64,000 nucleotides of DNA from Polyangium spumosum (GTDB lineage Bacteria > Myxococcota_A > Polyangia > Polyangiales > Polyangiaceae): NCBI RefSeq assembly GCF_009649845.1, contig NZ_WJIE01000005.1, positions 310,001 to 374,000 on the forward strand, given 5' to 3'. Each line of letters opens with the position of its first letter. The stretch's first letter is position 1. The notes beneath the pieces were generated by a model that saw nothing but the letters and a program-made list of their open reading frames with translations, had not been told where the DNA came from and did no database searches. The position numbers and the translations under genes are program-made. Positions 1 to 9,889 of this stretch are shown here, piece after piece.

Positions 1-1
1 C

Positions 2-3000
2 GTGGAGGTGACGCCTTCGCGCGGCGAGGCGCTGCGCGCGCTCTCGCGCCTGCTCATCGCGGCGGGCGAGGCGGCGGCGGGCGCCGAGGTCGTGGCGCGT
101 CACCGCGACGTGTCCGAGGGTGATCAGCGCGGGCAATGCGAGGTCGAGCTCGCCACGCTCTACCTGGAGAAGCTCGAGCGGCCGCAGGACGCGTTCGACG
201 CGGCGGTGCGGGCGCTGGAGATCCTCCCGCACGAGTCGGACGCCGTGAGCATCCTCGCGCGCCTGCTCGACAAGCCGGAGACGCGCGCGCAGGCGGCGCA
301 GGTCCTGTCGATCGAGTACGCCGAGACGGGCGACGCGCGCCGCGAGGCGCACGCGATCAAGGTGCTGCTGGAGACGGAGACGGACACGGCGACGCGGCTC
401 GCGCTCTTCCTCAAGCTCGCGGACGTCAACGAGGAGAAGCTCCGCGCGGTGGGCACGGCGCTCGACGTCGTGCTCGGCGCGCTGAACGAGTTCTCGAGCG
501 AGCTCACGGTCTGGGACCGCGCCTCCGAGCTCTCCGCGCGGGCCGGCCGGCCGACGGATCTCGCCGAGGCGTACCGCACGCACCTCGTGGCGGCGCGGAA
601 CGTGGAGGGCAGCAAGAAGCTGCCCGACGACGTGGAGATCGAGCTCTGCGAGCGCGCGGCGATGCTCCACGACGAGCAGCTCGGCGATCCCGAGGGCGCG
701 ATGCCCTACCTCGATCGCGTGCTCGCGGTGGACCCGACGAACGAGCGCGCGTTCTCGCGCCTGAAGCAGATCCTGACCAACGCGGAGCGCTGGAGCGAGC
801 TCGAAGCGCTCTACGACAAGGCCGCGCAAGGCACGCCGGATCAATCGACGCGGATCGAGCTGCTCAACGACGTCGCCGTGATCGCCGAGGAGATCATGGG
901 CGACGCGGCGAAGGCGATTCGCTACTACGAGCGCATCCTCACGCTCGACGCGCTCTACGAGCCGGCGCTCGACGCGCTGCAGAAGCTCTACGAGCGCGAA
1001 GGTCGGTGGAAGGACCTCGCGGCGCTGCTCGAGAGAAGGCTCGAGACCGCGACCGACGAGGAGGCGGCCGACATCAAGCTGAGCCTCGGGCGGATCTACC
1101 TCGATCGCCTGCACGAGCCGGCGCTCTCGCTCGAACACCTCGAGCACGTGCTGGAGCAGAGGCAGGGTGACGCGGAGGCGCGCCAGCTCGTCGAGCGCCT
1201 GCTCGAGGTGGGCAGCCTGCGCCTGCGCGCCGCGCGCGTGCTGGAGGTCGTGTACGAGGCGCGCGACGAGGTGCGTCAGCTCGTGCGGGTGCTGGAGATC
1301 CGGCGCGAGGGCGCGGCGGAGGAGCACGAGCGTCGGGAGCTCTTGCGCCGCGTGAGCACGCTGCGCGACGAGCGGCTGCGCGACGACCCGGGCGCGTTCG
1401 CCACCCTGAGCGAGCTCGTCCCGCTCGAGCCCGACGACGCGATCGTCCGCGAGCGCTTCGTGGACATCGGACGAAGGCTCGCCGAGCACGAGAAGATGGC
1501 CGCTGTCCTCACGGCGGCCGCGGACGCGTGCAGCACGCCGCCGACCCAGGGCGAGATCCTGATGGTCGTCGCGGAGATCTACGCGGACATGCTGGCCGAC
1601 CAGGATCGGGCCGAGAAGGTCTACCAGCGCGTGCTCTCGATCGACGCGAGTGATCCGAACCTGGTGATCCCCGCGGCCCAGGCGCTCGCGGGCATCTACA
1701 CGAGCAAGGGCAAGCACGAGGCGCTCGCCGAGGTGCTCGGCATCGAGGTGCGCCTCGAAGAGGACCTCGAGAAGCGCAGGAACCTCTACCGGCGCATCGG
1801 CGAGGTGTACGAGTCGGTGCTCGAGGCGCCCGACAAGGCGATCGGCGCCTGGCGCGCGCGGCTCTCGGACGATCCGGAGGACCTCGAAGCGCTCTCCGCG
1901 CTCGAGCGCCTCTACGAGCGCACGGGCGAGTGGCGCGAGCTCGTCTCCATCCTGGAGGCGCGGCAGACGCTCTCGAACGACGAGCACGAGCGCAAGCGGA
2001 CGATGGTGCGCGCGGCCGAGACGCTCGCGAGCAAGCTCGACGACGTGTCCGGCGCGATCAGCGGCTGGCGCAACGTCTCCGACGAGTTCGGCCCCGAGCC
2101 GGCCACGCTCTCGGCGCTCGAAGCGCTCTACGAGAAGGCCGAGCGGTGGTCGGATCTCGCTGACACCCTCGACGTGCACCTCTCGCTCGCGAGCGAGCTC
2201 GAAGAGCGGCTCGACCTGTTCGCGCGGCTCGGCGACGTGCGGCGCCTGCACCAGAGTGATCTGCCGGGCGCGCTCGACGCGTATCGGCAGGCGCTCGTCC
2301 TCGATCCGGCGAACGCGCGCTGCAGGAGCGCGCTCGAGGCGCTGCTCGAGGATCCCGAGGCGCGGCGTGATGCCGCCGAGACGCTGCACCCGCTCTACGA
2401 GGCCGACGGCGACAGCGACAAGCTGCTCCGCGTCCTCGAGATCGAGGTGGAGACGGCGGACAGCACGGGCGAGCGGCTCTCGAACCTCGAGAGCGCGCTG
2501 CGCACGGCGGAGGGTCCGCTCGGCGACACGGGCCGGGCCTTCGGTTATGCGGTGCGCGGCGTGCGTGAGTCCGCGGGTGAACCCGAGGTCGCGCAGTGGA
2601 TCGAGACCGTCGAGCGCCTCGCGACGGCGACGGGCCGGTGGGCGGAGCTCTCGGAGCTCTACCGCTCGGTCGTGGACGGGATCCTCGACGGCGACGTGCA
2701 GCAGGACGTGCGGCTGCGCGTCGGCGAGCTCGCCCGGACCAAGCTCGACGACAAGGCGCTCGCGGTCGAGTGGTACAAGAACGCGCTCGACGCGAGGAGC
2801 GACGATCGCCGCGCGATGGTGGCCCTCGAAGAGCTCTACGGCGAGGCGAACGACGCGCCGAACCTCCTCGAGATCCTCAGGCAGCGCGTGGACAACGCCG
2901 AGGACGACGTCGAGAAGAAGCGCCTCCTCTTCCGCCAGGCGGAGCTGCAGCGCGACGCGCTCCAGGATCCGACCGGCGCGATCGAGACGTACGAGGCGCT

Positions 3001-6000
3001 GCTCGACGTCGAGCTCAACCCGAAGGCGATCGACGCGCTCGAGAAGCTCTACAAGGACTCGAAGCGCTGGGAGGACCTCATCAAGCTCTACGAGCGTCAG
3101 CTCGACGGAGCGGTGGGGGCGCCGGCCGAGCTCCGCGTGAAGATCGCGAAGGTCGCGCACGAGCGGCTGGAGGACGTGTCCCGCGCGTTCGACGAGCTCG
3201 CCGAGGCGCTCGTGATCGACTCGGCGCACGTGGGCGCGGTGGGCGAGCTCGAGGCGTTGCTCGAGGCGTCGGAGAACCCGGAGCACCGGGCGCGCGCGGG
3301 CGAGATGCTGGAGCCGGTCTACCTCCGCCGCGCCGACTGGGCGCGCGTGAAGATGGCCCTCGACGCGCGGCTCGCGGCGAGCGAGGACCCGTCGGAGCGG
3401 CGCGAGCTGCTCACGCGCCTGGCGACGCTGCACGAGGAGCAGCTCGAGGACTACAAGGCCGCCCTCGAGACGGTGGCGAAGCTCCTGCACGAGGACCTCG
3501 GCGACGAGAGCGTGTGGCACGAGCTCGAGCGCCTCGCGAAGGTGGCGAGCGTGGAGCGGCGGCTCGCCGAGATCTACTCGGCCGAGCTCTCCGAGATCAC
3601 GGTCGACGACGGCCAGAGCGCCAAGCTCTGCCGTCGCACGGGCGAGATCTACGCGGACCTCGGCGACGTCCCGAGCGCGCTCAAGTGGTACCGGCGCGCC
3701 CACGAGTTCGAGCCGGAGTCGCGCGAGCTCTTCTCGGCGATCGACGGCCTGCTCGTGAAGGAGCGGAGGCACGAGGAGCGCGTCGAGCTCTATCGCGCGT
3801 CGCTCGACTACCGCTACGACAAGGAGCGCCTCGACGCGCTGCACACGATCGCGCGCCTCGAGCGGATCGAGCTCAAGCAGCCCGAGAAGTCGATCGAGAC
3901 CTACCGCGCGGCCCTCGACGTCGACGAGTCCGACGCGCGCACGCTCGACGCGCTGACCGAGCTCTACGCGGAGCTCGGGCGCGATCAGGACCTCGCCGAC
4001 CTCTACCTCCGGCGCGCCGAGTCCGCGGCGAACGGCGAGGAGGGCGCTCCCTACCGCCTGGCGCTGGCGCGGCTGCTCCGCGACAAGATCAAGGACACCT
4101 CGGCGGCGATCGATCAGCTCGAGGCGATCGTCTCCGACGTGCCCTGGCACCAGGAGGCCATCAAGGAGCTCGAGGCCCTCACGCGCGACGACGAGCACAA
4201 GGCGCGCGTCGTGGAGATCCTCCGTCCGCTCTACGAGCGCAGCGACGACTGGCGCTTGCTCGTGAAGCTGAACGAGGATCGCTACCACCTGGCGACCGAG
4301 GTGCACGAGAAGGTCGCCGTGCTGCGCGAGACCGCGCAGCTCTGGGAGACACGCGGCAACGACAGGAGCCTCGCCTTCCGCTCGATGCGCGCGGCCTTCG
4401 CCCTCGACCCCGAGGACGGGGAGACGCGGGCCGAGCTCGAGCGCCTCGCCACCATGCTGGGCGCCTGGGAGCGGCTCTGCGAGAGCTACGAGCAGGGCAT
4501 CGAGAAGACGACGGACGACGTGGTCAAGCGCGAGCTCTTGCTCGCCGTGGCCAAGGTCTACGACGGGAAGGTCGACGATCCGCGGCGCGCCCTCGGCGCC
4601 TACCGCCGGCTCAGCGAGCTCGATCCGAGCGAGCGTGATCCGCTCGAGGCGATCGACATGCTGTCGATGCTGCTCAGCGATTGGCAGACGTTGATCCAGG
4701 TCCTCGAGAAGAAGAGCGAGCTCGCCTCCGACGACGAGAACGCGGCCATCTGGCGGCGCATCGCCGAGACGAAGCTGCAGATGCTCGACGACGAGGAGGG
4801 CGCCATCAAGGCGTACGAGCGCGCCCTCGAGCTCGATCCGGAGAGCACGGTCACGGTCGACGCGCTCATCCCGCTGTACGAGCCGCGCGACGCGGCCCAG
4901 CGGCTCGTCGAGCTCTACGCGCGTCGCGTCGAGCTCGCGGGCTCGGGCGAGGCCGACCTCCGGTACGACCTCAACGTCCGCGCGGCCGAGCGTTACGAGA
5001 AGTCCCTCGACGACCGTCGAGAGGCGATCAACGCGCTCAACCAGGCGCTCGACGCGCGTCCGTCGGACGCCCCGGTCCTCGCCTCGCTCGAGCGGCTCTA
5101 CCGCGCCGAGAAGATGTGGGACGAGCTGCTCGACAACCTGAAGCTGCAAGCCAGCCTCGCGGAAGGCCGTGATGCGCGCGTGAAGCTCAGGACGGCGATC
5201 GGCGACCTCTACGCGACCGAGCTCGCGAGCCCGCAGGACGCGCTCGAGCACTACCGCCTGGTGCTCGACGACGACGCGACGAACGATCACGCGATCAAGG
5301 CGATCCGCGCGATCGGCGAGGGTCGCGAGGAGCTCCGCCTCGACGCGGCCGACGCGCTCGAGCCCGTGCTCCGCGCGGCCTCGCGCTGGGAGGAGCTCGT
5401 CGGCGTCCTCGAGATGCGCCTCAAGGCGCAGACCGAGGGCATCGACCGCGCCCGCACGCTCCGCTCGATCGCGATCGTCGAGGACGAGAAGCTCGGAAAG
5501 CCGCTGGCCGCCGAGGGCGCGCTTCTCCGCGCGCTCGAGGACACGCCGGACGATCCCGAGCTCCACGCCGAGATCGAGCGGCTCACCGAGCGCTCCGAGG
5601 GCTTCGGCCGGTACTGCGACGCCCTCTCGCAGCGCGCGGCGGCGACGTTCGACGCGGTCATCGCGAAGGACCTCTGGCTGCGCGTCGGCCGCATCGCCGA
5701 GGACAAACTCAAGGACGATCGGCGCAGCGTCGAGGCGTACGCGAAGGCGGTCGAGCAGGCCGGCGACGAGCCCGCGCTGCTCGAAGCCCTCGACCGGCTC
5801 TACTCGCGGCTCGGGGACAACAAGGCGCTCGCCGACGTCCTCGAGCGTCGCGTCGCCGCGATCTCCGACGAGCGCGAGCAGGCGAATTTCTACCACCGGC
5901 TCGCCACGATCCAGATCGACGCGTTCGGCGAGAAGTCACAGGGCCTCGCGACGCTCAAGCAGGCCCTCGAGCGGGCGCCCGATCACGCGCCTTCGCGCGC

Positions 6001-8287
6001 GGCGCTGGAGAAGCTCACCGACGAGCGGTCGCTCTTCGAGGAGGCCGCCGAGGCCCTCGAGAGCGTCTACAAGTCGCAGGGTGATCACGCGGCGCTCGCG
6101 AAGCTCTTCGAGAAGCGCATCGCGTTCGTCGAGACGCCCGCCGAGCGCGTGCGTCTCCGGCTCGACCTCGCCAAGGTCCTCGAGGATCGCGGCGGCGATC
6201 CGAAGGCGGCGCAGGCCGCGCTCGAAGCCGCGCTCGCCGACGATCCGGCCGACGTCGACGTGCTCGCCGAGCTCGAGCGCCTCGCCCCGATCACGGGCGG
6301 GTGGGCGAGCGCCGCGGACGCGCTGGAGAAGGCCGTGTCCGAGAAGAGCGACCTCTCGACGGACGCGGCGCGCGACCTGTGGATGCGCCTCGCCGAGTGG
6401 CGCAAGGACAAGCTCGCCGACAACGCCGCTGCCGAACGCGCGCTCGAACAGGCGCTGAAGCACGACCCGACGAGCGAGACGATCCTGCGCAACATCGAGG
6501 GCCTGCAGCGCGCCGCTGGCCGCGAGCGTGACCTCGTGGGCACGCTCCGCCGCCTCGCCGCGCTCGACGGCCTCGGCCACCTCGCCTCCGACCTGCGCCG
6601 CGAGGCGAAGGGCCTGGCCGAGGGCGTGCTCGCGGACGCCGAGCTCACCGAGGCGATCCTCCGCGAGATGATCAAGGCCGACGACAGCGACCTCTGGGCG
6701 CTCGCCGAGCTCACGAAGGTCCGCGAGAAGGCGGAGGATCACAAGGAGGTCTTCGAGCTGATCGTGCGTCGCATCGAGCTGCGCGCGGACGCCAACCTGA
6801 TCCGCGACCTGCGTCATCAGGCCGCCGACGTCGCGCGGAACAAGCTCGGTGACGACAAGAGCGCGATCGAGCTCTACAGCCAGGCGTTCGAGGACGAGCC
6901 GAGCGACGCGAAGGCCTCCGACGCGCTGCGCGAGCTCTACACGAAGGCCGGCAAGCACAAGGAGCTGCTCGACGTCCTCTCGCGCCTCGTCGACCTCGCG
7001 GAGTCGCCGGCGACCCGCGCCACGCTCCGCCTGGAGAGCGCGAAGATCTGCATCGAGAAGCTCGACTCCACGAGCGAGGCGATGGAGCACCTGCGCGCGA
7101 TCCTCGACGAGGAGCGCACGCACGAGCAGGCCACGCTCCTCCTCTCGCAGCTCCTCGAGAAGACGGGCCGCGACGACGAGCTGGCCGAGCTCCTCAACAC
7201 GCAGATCGACCTCGCCAAGGAGCGCGGCGATCTCTCCGCGGAGCTCGTCTACAGCGTGCGCCTCGGCGAGGTCTTCGAGAACCGGCTGAACAACGTCCCG
7301 AAGGCGATCGAGACGTACAAGGCCGTGCTCGAGCGCGACGCGAGCCACAAGGGCGCGCTGCTCTCGCTCGCGCGCCTCTACGAGAAGAAGGGCGACAAGG
7401 CCGAGGCGGCCAAGGCGCTCGAGACGGTCCTCACCTCCGCCAGCGGCGAAGAGGCCGTCAAGACGTCGCTCCGCCTCGCGGATCTGTACACGGCGCTCAA
7501 GGACGAGGCGGCGGTCCGTCGTGTCCTCGAAGCCGGCCTGAAGGCCGACGAGCGCGCCGCGGACATCCGCAAGAAGCTGCACGCGCTCTACGAGAAGCAG
7601 CAGGCGTGGGCCGAGCTCGCCGACCTCGTGAAGGGCGACGCCGAGGCCGCGACCGAGCCCGGTCAGAAGGTGCAGCTCTACCGCAAGGCCGCGGAGATCC
7701 ACCTCGGCAAGCGGAGCGATCCGGGCGCCGCGGCGGACCTGCTCGTCAAGGCCTCGGAGCTCGCGCCGAGCGATCGCGAGCTGCTCCTCGCGCTCTGCGA
7801 CGCCTACAGCGCCTCGGGCCGCGGCAAGCAGGCCGCGGAGGTGCTGCAGAAGATCGTCGAGTCCTACGGGGGTCGCCGCTCGAAGGAGCTCGCGACGATC
7901 CATCACCGGCTCGCCAAGGCGTACCTCGCCGACGGCGACAAGGAGAAGGCGCTCGCGGACCTCGACATCGCCTTCAAGATCGACCCGGGCTCGGTCGTGA
8001 TCCTCCGTGACCTCGGCGTGCTCTCGCTCGAGCTCGGCGAGTCCATGGAGGAGAAGGCGGCGCGCGACGCGCACTTCGAGCGCGCGCAGAAGACCTTCCG
8101 CGCGCTGCTCCTGCAGAAGCTCGACGAGAACTCGCCGATCACGAAGGCCGCGGCCTTCTACTACATCGGCCGGATCCTCCACGCGCAGGGCGACGACAAG
8201 AAGGCGATCCAGCAGCTCGACCGCTCGGTCGACGCCGACAAGAACTTCGCCCCCGCGAAGGAGCTGCTCGCCAAGCTGAAGAAGTGA
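2..8287 (+). CDS. Giant TPR-like repeat protein (5' end outside window)
   Basis: The visible 2761 residues are almost entirely alpha-helical repeats of TPR type. They recur about every 35-40 residues with signatures such as ALYEKAERWSDLADTL and AIRYYERILTLDALYEPAL, that is, W-x-x-L followed by A-x-x-x-Y/L-E-x-x-L-x-x-D-P. No enzymatic domain, signal peptide or membrane segment is visible. The first in-frame GTG is at the window edge, so the true start probably lies upstream. The product is probably a cytoplasmic scaffold for protein-protein contacts; its partner is unknown. The stop codon overlaps the start of the next gene (GTGA), which suggests translational coupling to the DUF374 acyltransferase. 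The class is clear but the role is not. Confidence 0.85.
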   Translation: MEVTPSRGEALRALSRLLIAAGEAAAGAEVVARHRDVSEGDQRGQCEVELATLYLEKLERPQDAFDAAVRALEILPHESDAVSILARLLDKPETRAQAAQVLSIEYAETGDARREAHAIKVLLETETDTATRLALFLKLADVNEEKLRAVGTALDVVLGALNEFSSELTVWDRASELSARAGRPTDLAEAYRTHLVAARNVEGSKKLPDDVEIELCERAAMLHDEQLGDPEGAMPYLDRVLAVDPTNERAFSRLKQILTNAERWSELEALYDKAAQGTPDQSTRIELLNDVAVIAEEIMGDAAKAIRYYERILTLDALYEPALDALQKLYEREGRWKDLAALLERRLETATDEEAADIKLSLGRIYLDRLHEPALSLEHLEHVLEQRQGDAEARQLVERLLEVGSLRLRAARVLEVVYEARDEVRQLVRVLEIRREGAAEEHERRELLRRVSTLRDERLRDDPGAFATLSELVPLEPDDAIVRERFVDIGRRLAEHEKMAAVLTAAADACSTPPTQGEILMVVAEIYADMLADQDRAEKVYQRVLSIDASDPNLVIPAAQALAGIYTSKGKHEALAEVLGIEVRLEEDLEKRRNLYRRIGEVYESVLEAPDKAIGAWRARLSDDPEDLEALSALERLYERTGEWRELVSILEARQTLSNDEHERKRTMVRAAETLASKLDDVSGAISGWRNVSDEFGPEPATLSALEALYEKAERWSDLADTLDVHLSLASELEERLDLFARLGDVRRLHQSDLPGALDAYRQALVLDPANARCRSALEALLEDPEARRDAAETLHPLYEADGDSDKLLRVLEIEVETADSTGERLSNLESALRTAEGPLGDTGRAFGYAVRGVRESAGEPEVAQWIETVERLATATGRWAELSELYRSVVDGILDGDVQQDVRLRVGELARTKLDDKALAVEWYKNALDARSDDRRAMVALEELYGEANDAPNLLEILRQRVDNAEDDVEKKRLLFRQAELQRDALQDPTGAIETYEALLDVELNPKAIDALEKLYKDSKRWEDLIKLYERQLDGAVGAPAELRVKIAKVAHERLEDVSRAFDELAEALVIDSAHVGAVGELEALLEASENPEHRARAGEMLEPVYLRRADWARVKMALDARLAASEDPSERRELLTRLATLHEEQLEDYKAALETVAKLLHEDLGDESVWHELERLAKVASVERRLAEIYSAELSEITVDDGQSAKLCRRTGEIYADLGDVPSALKWYRRAHEFEPESRELFSAIDGLLVKERRHEERVELYRASLDYRYDKERLDALHTIARLERIELKQPEKSIETYRAALDVDESDARTLDALTELYAELGRDQDLADLYLRRAESAANGEEGAPYRLALARLLRDKIKDTSAAIDQLEAIVSDVPWHQEAIKELEALTRDDEHKARVVEILRPLYERSDDWRLLVKLNEDRYHLATEVHEKVAVLRETAQLWETRGNDRSLAFRSMRAAFALDPEDGETRAELERLATMLGAWERLCESYEQGIEKTTDDVVKRELLLAVAKVYDGKVDDPRRALGAYRRLSELDPSERDPLEAIDMLSMLLSDWQTLIQVLEKKSELASDDENAAIWRRIAETKLQMLDDEEGAIKAYERALELDPESTVTVDALIPLYEPRDAAQRLVELYARRVELAGSGEADLRYDLNVRAAERYEKSLDDRREAINALNQALDARPSDAPVLASLERLYRAEKMWDELLDNLKLQASLAEGRDARVKLRTAIGDLYATELASPQDALEHYRLVLDDDATNDHAIKAIRAIGEGREELRLDAADALEPVLRAASRWEELVGVLEMRLKAQTEGIDRARTLRSIAIVEDEKLGKPLAAEGALLRALEDTPDDPELHAEIERLTERSEGFGRYCDALSQRAAATFDAVIAKDLWLRVGRIAEDKLKDDRRSVEAYAKAVEQAGDEPALLEALDRLYSRLGDNKALADVLERRVAAISDEREQANFYHRLATIQIDAFGEKSQGLATLKQALERAPDHAPSRAALEKLTDERSLFEEAAEALESVYKSQGDHAALAKLFEKRIAFVETPAERVRLRLDLAKVLEDRGGDPKAAQAALEAALADDPADVDVLAELERLAPITGGWASAADALEKAVSEKSDLSTDAARDLWMRLAEWRKDKLADNAAAERALEQALKHDPTSETILRNIEGLQRAAGRERDLVGTLRRLAALDGLGHLASDLRREAKGLAEGVLADAELTEAILREMIKADDSDLWALAELTKVREKAEDHKEVFELIVRRIELRADANLIRDLRHQAADVARNKLGDDKSAIELYSQAFEDEPSDAKASDALRELYTKAGKHKELLDVLSRLVDLAESPATRATLRLESAKICIEKLDSTSEAMEHLRAILDEERTHEQATLLLSQLLEKTGRDDELAELLNTQIDLAKERGDLSAELVYSVRLGEVFENRLNNVPKAIETYKAVLERDASHKGALLSLARLYEKKGDKAEAAKALETVLTSASGEEAVKTSLRLADLYTALKDEAAVRRVLEAGLKADERAADIRKKLHALYEKQQAWAELADLVKGDAEAATEPGQKVQLYRKAAEIHLGKRSDPGAAADLLVKASELAPSDRELLLALCDAYSASGRGKQAAEVLQKIVESYGGRRSKELATIHHRLAKAYLADGDKEKALADLDIAFKIDPGSVVILRDLGVLSLELGESMEEKAARDAHFERAQKTFRALLLQKLDENSPITKAAAFYYIGRILHAQGDDKKAIQQLDRSVDADKNFAPAKELLAKLKK

Positions 8288-8931
8288 TCACGAAGGAGAC
8301 GCGACGACGGGCCCTCGGCCACGCTGTGGGGCTCGTCGCCCGCGCCCTCCTCCGCACCGTCCGCTTCTCCCTCCTCACTCACCCCGATCTCGACGCCACG
8401 CAGCGCCTCCCCTGGGTGCTCGCCTTCTGGCACGGCCAGCAGCTCGCCCTGCATCGCTGGCCCAAGCGCCGCCGCACCGCCGTGCTCGTCAGCCTCTCCG
8501 ACGACGGCGAGATCCAGACCGGCGCGCTCGGATCCCTCGGCCTCGTCGTCGAGCGTGGCTCCTCCTCCCGCGGCGGCGCCATGGGCCTCAAGGGCATCGT
8601 CCGCCGCATGCGGCACGGTCATGACGCCGCCTTCGCCGTGGACGGCCCTCGTGGCCCGCGTGGCGTCGTGCGGGGCGACGGCGACCGCGTCGGCGCCCTC
8701 CTCGCGGCTCGCCTCGCGGGTGGCCTCGTCGTGCCCCTCGCTTCGGCTTGCTCCTCCGCGTGGGTCCTCGCGCGCACCTGGGACCGGTTCGAGATCCCCC
8801 GCCCCTTCTCGCGTGTCGTGGTCGTCCTGGGCGCTCCGCTCGACCCGCGTGGCCTCGACGGCGACACCCTCGCGCGTGCGATCGACGCCGCTCGCGACGC
8901 CGCTCTGCGCGCGCTCGGCGCCGATCCGTGA
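8284..8931 (+). CDS. DUF374 / lysophospholipid acyltransferase-like protein
   Basis: This is a 215-residue protein with the features of the DUF374 branch of the LPLAT superfamily: AFWHGQQL around residues 47-54, SLSDDGE around 70-76 and DGPRGP at 120-125, followed by a basic/hydrophobic region (GLVVPLASA). Members are thought to transfer acyl groups to lipids or lipid-A-like glycolipids at the inner membrane, but the substrate here is inferred only from the family. The GTG start overlaps the upstream TPR stop codon by 4 nt, so the two are probably co-translated. Length is normal for the family (about 200-230 residues). Confidence 0.8.
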   Translation: MITKETRRRALGHAVGLVARALLRTVRFSLLTHPDLDATQRLPWVLAFWHGQQLALHRWPKRRRTAVLVSLSDDGEIQTGALGSLGLVVERGSSSRGGAMGLKGIVRRMRHGHDAAFAVDGPRGPRGVVRGDGDRVGALLAARLAGGLVVPLASACSSAWVLARTWDRFEIPRPFSRVVVVLGAPLDPRGLDGDTLARAIDAARDAALRALGADP

Positions 8932-8951
8932 CAAGCTCTTCGGCGACCACC

Positions 8952-9830
8952 ATGAGCCGAATCGCCTGCATCAATGGGAGGCTCCTCGCGCCCGAGGACG
9001 CCAAGGTTTCGGTCTACGACCGCGGCTTCCTCTACGGTGACAGCGTCTTCGAGACCATCCGCACCTACGGCGGCAGGCCCTTCGCCCTCGACGAGCACGT
9101 GCGCCGGCTCGAACGATCGGCCGCGCAGGTCGCGATCCCCATGCCGCTCGATCCGCCTGCGTTTGCCATCGAGATCGAGCGAGCCCTCGCGGCCGCTGGC
9201 AACCTCGAGAGTTACGTGCGCGCCACGCTCACGCGCGGCTCGGGCCCGCTCGGCCTCGATCCGCGCCACGCGGCGCATCCGCTGCGCGTGATCCTCGTCG
9301 AGCCGCTCAAGCTCCTGCCGGTGTCGATGTACCGCGACGGCGTCTCCGTCATCACGCAGCGCACCGAGCGTGCTTGTGATGCTGCGCATGGCGCCAAGGT
9401 CGGCAACTACCTCGCCAGCGTGCTCGCGATCCGCAAGGCGTGTGAGGTCGGCGCGCACGAGGCGCTCATCATCAACACCGCGGGGCAGATCGTCGAAGGC
9501 ACGACCTCGAACGTGTTCGTCGTGAAGGATCGAGCGCTGATCACGCCGCCCGAGGAGGCTGGGATCCTCGCGGGCATCACGCGCGCGCACATCCTCGCGA
9601 TCGCGGGCGAGGCGGGGCTCTCCGTCGAGTTACGCCCGCTCCAGCCCGACGACGTGCGCTCGGCGGACGAGGTCTTCCTCTCCTCGAGCTTGCGCGAAAT
9701 CCTCCCCGTCGTCGCGGTCGACGGCGCGCCGATCGGCGACGGCAAACCGGGCCCGCACACGCGTGCGCTGCACCTCGTGTTCCGGCGACACGTGGGCATG
9801 GGCGACGCCAAAGCGCCCTGGGAAGGCTGA
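8952..9830 (+). CDS. Class IV PLP-dependent aminotransferase (branched-chain/D-amino acid aminotransferase or ADC lyase type)
   Basis: This 292-residue protein has fold-type IV PLP enzyme landmarks: the N-terminal INGRLLAPEDAKVSVYDRGF block with GDSVFET, the presumed Schiff-base Lys149 in GAKVGNYLA, Glu182 in GQIVEGTTSNVF, and the C-terminal GITRAHIL and ADEVFLSSS blocks. Such enzymes transaminate branched-chain or D-amino acids, or lyse 4-amino-4-deoxychorismate (PabC). The sequence alone does not decide between these, so no symbol is given. It lies 20 nt after the acyltransferase on the same strand and is probably the last gene of that unit, ahead of a GC-rich hairpin. Confidence 0.88.
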   Translation: MSRIACINGRLLAPEDAKVSVYDRGFLYGDSVFETIRTYGGRPFALDEHVRRLERSAAQVAIPMPLDPPAFAIEIERALAAAGNLESYVRATLTRGSGPLGLDPRHAAHPLRVILVEPLKLLPVSMYRDGVSVITQRTERACDAAHGAKVGNYLASVLAIRKACEVGAHEALIINTAGQIVEGTTSNVFVVKDRALITPPEEAGILAGITRAHILAIAGEAGLSVELRPLQPDDVRSADEVFLSSSLREILPVVAVDGAPIGDGKPGPHTRALHLVFRRHVGMGDAKAPWEG

Positions 9831-9837
9831 CGAAATT

Positions 9838-9865
9838 CCCCCTCTCCACGGATGTGGAGAGGGGG
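9838..9865. terminator. Perfect 12-bp hairpin between convergent genes
   Basis: A perfect inverted repeat (CCCCCTCTCCAC, loop GGAT, GTGGAGAGGGGG) lies 7 nt after the aminotransferase stop codon and 24 nt before the stop of the convergent gene on the minus strand. There is no T-run on the plus strand and only a weak one on the minus strand (AATTTC). It is best read as a bidirectional transcription-stopping or mRNA 3'-end-protecting structure. It could also be a copy of a dispersed intergenic palindrome. Confidence 0.55.
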
Positions 9866-9889
9866 GTCAGGGAGGTGAGGTCTGGCCGC

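Noticed and set aside
5936-8182. Long minus-strand open frame opposite the TPR gene
   Set aside because: A shadow of the strongly periodic TPR coding sequence; no ribosome-binding site or family resemblance.
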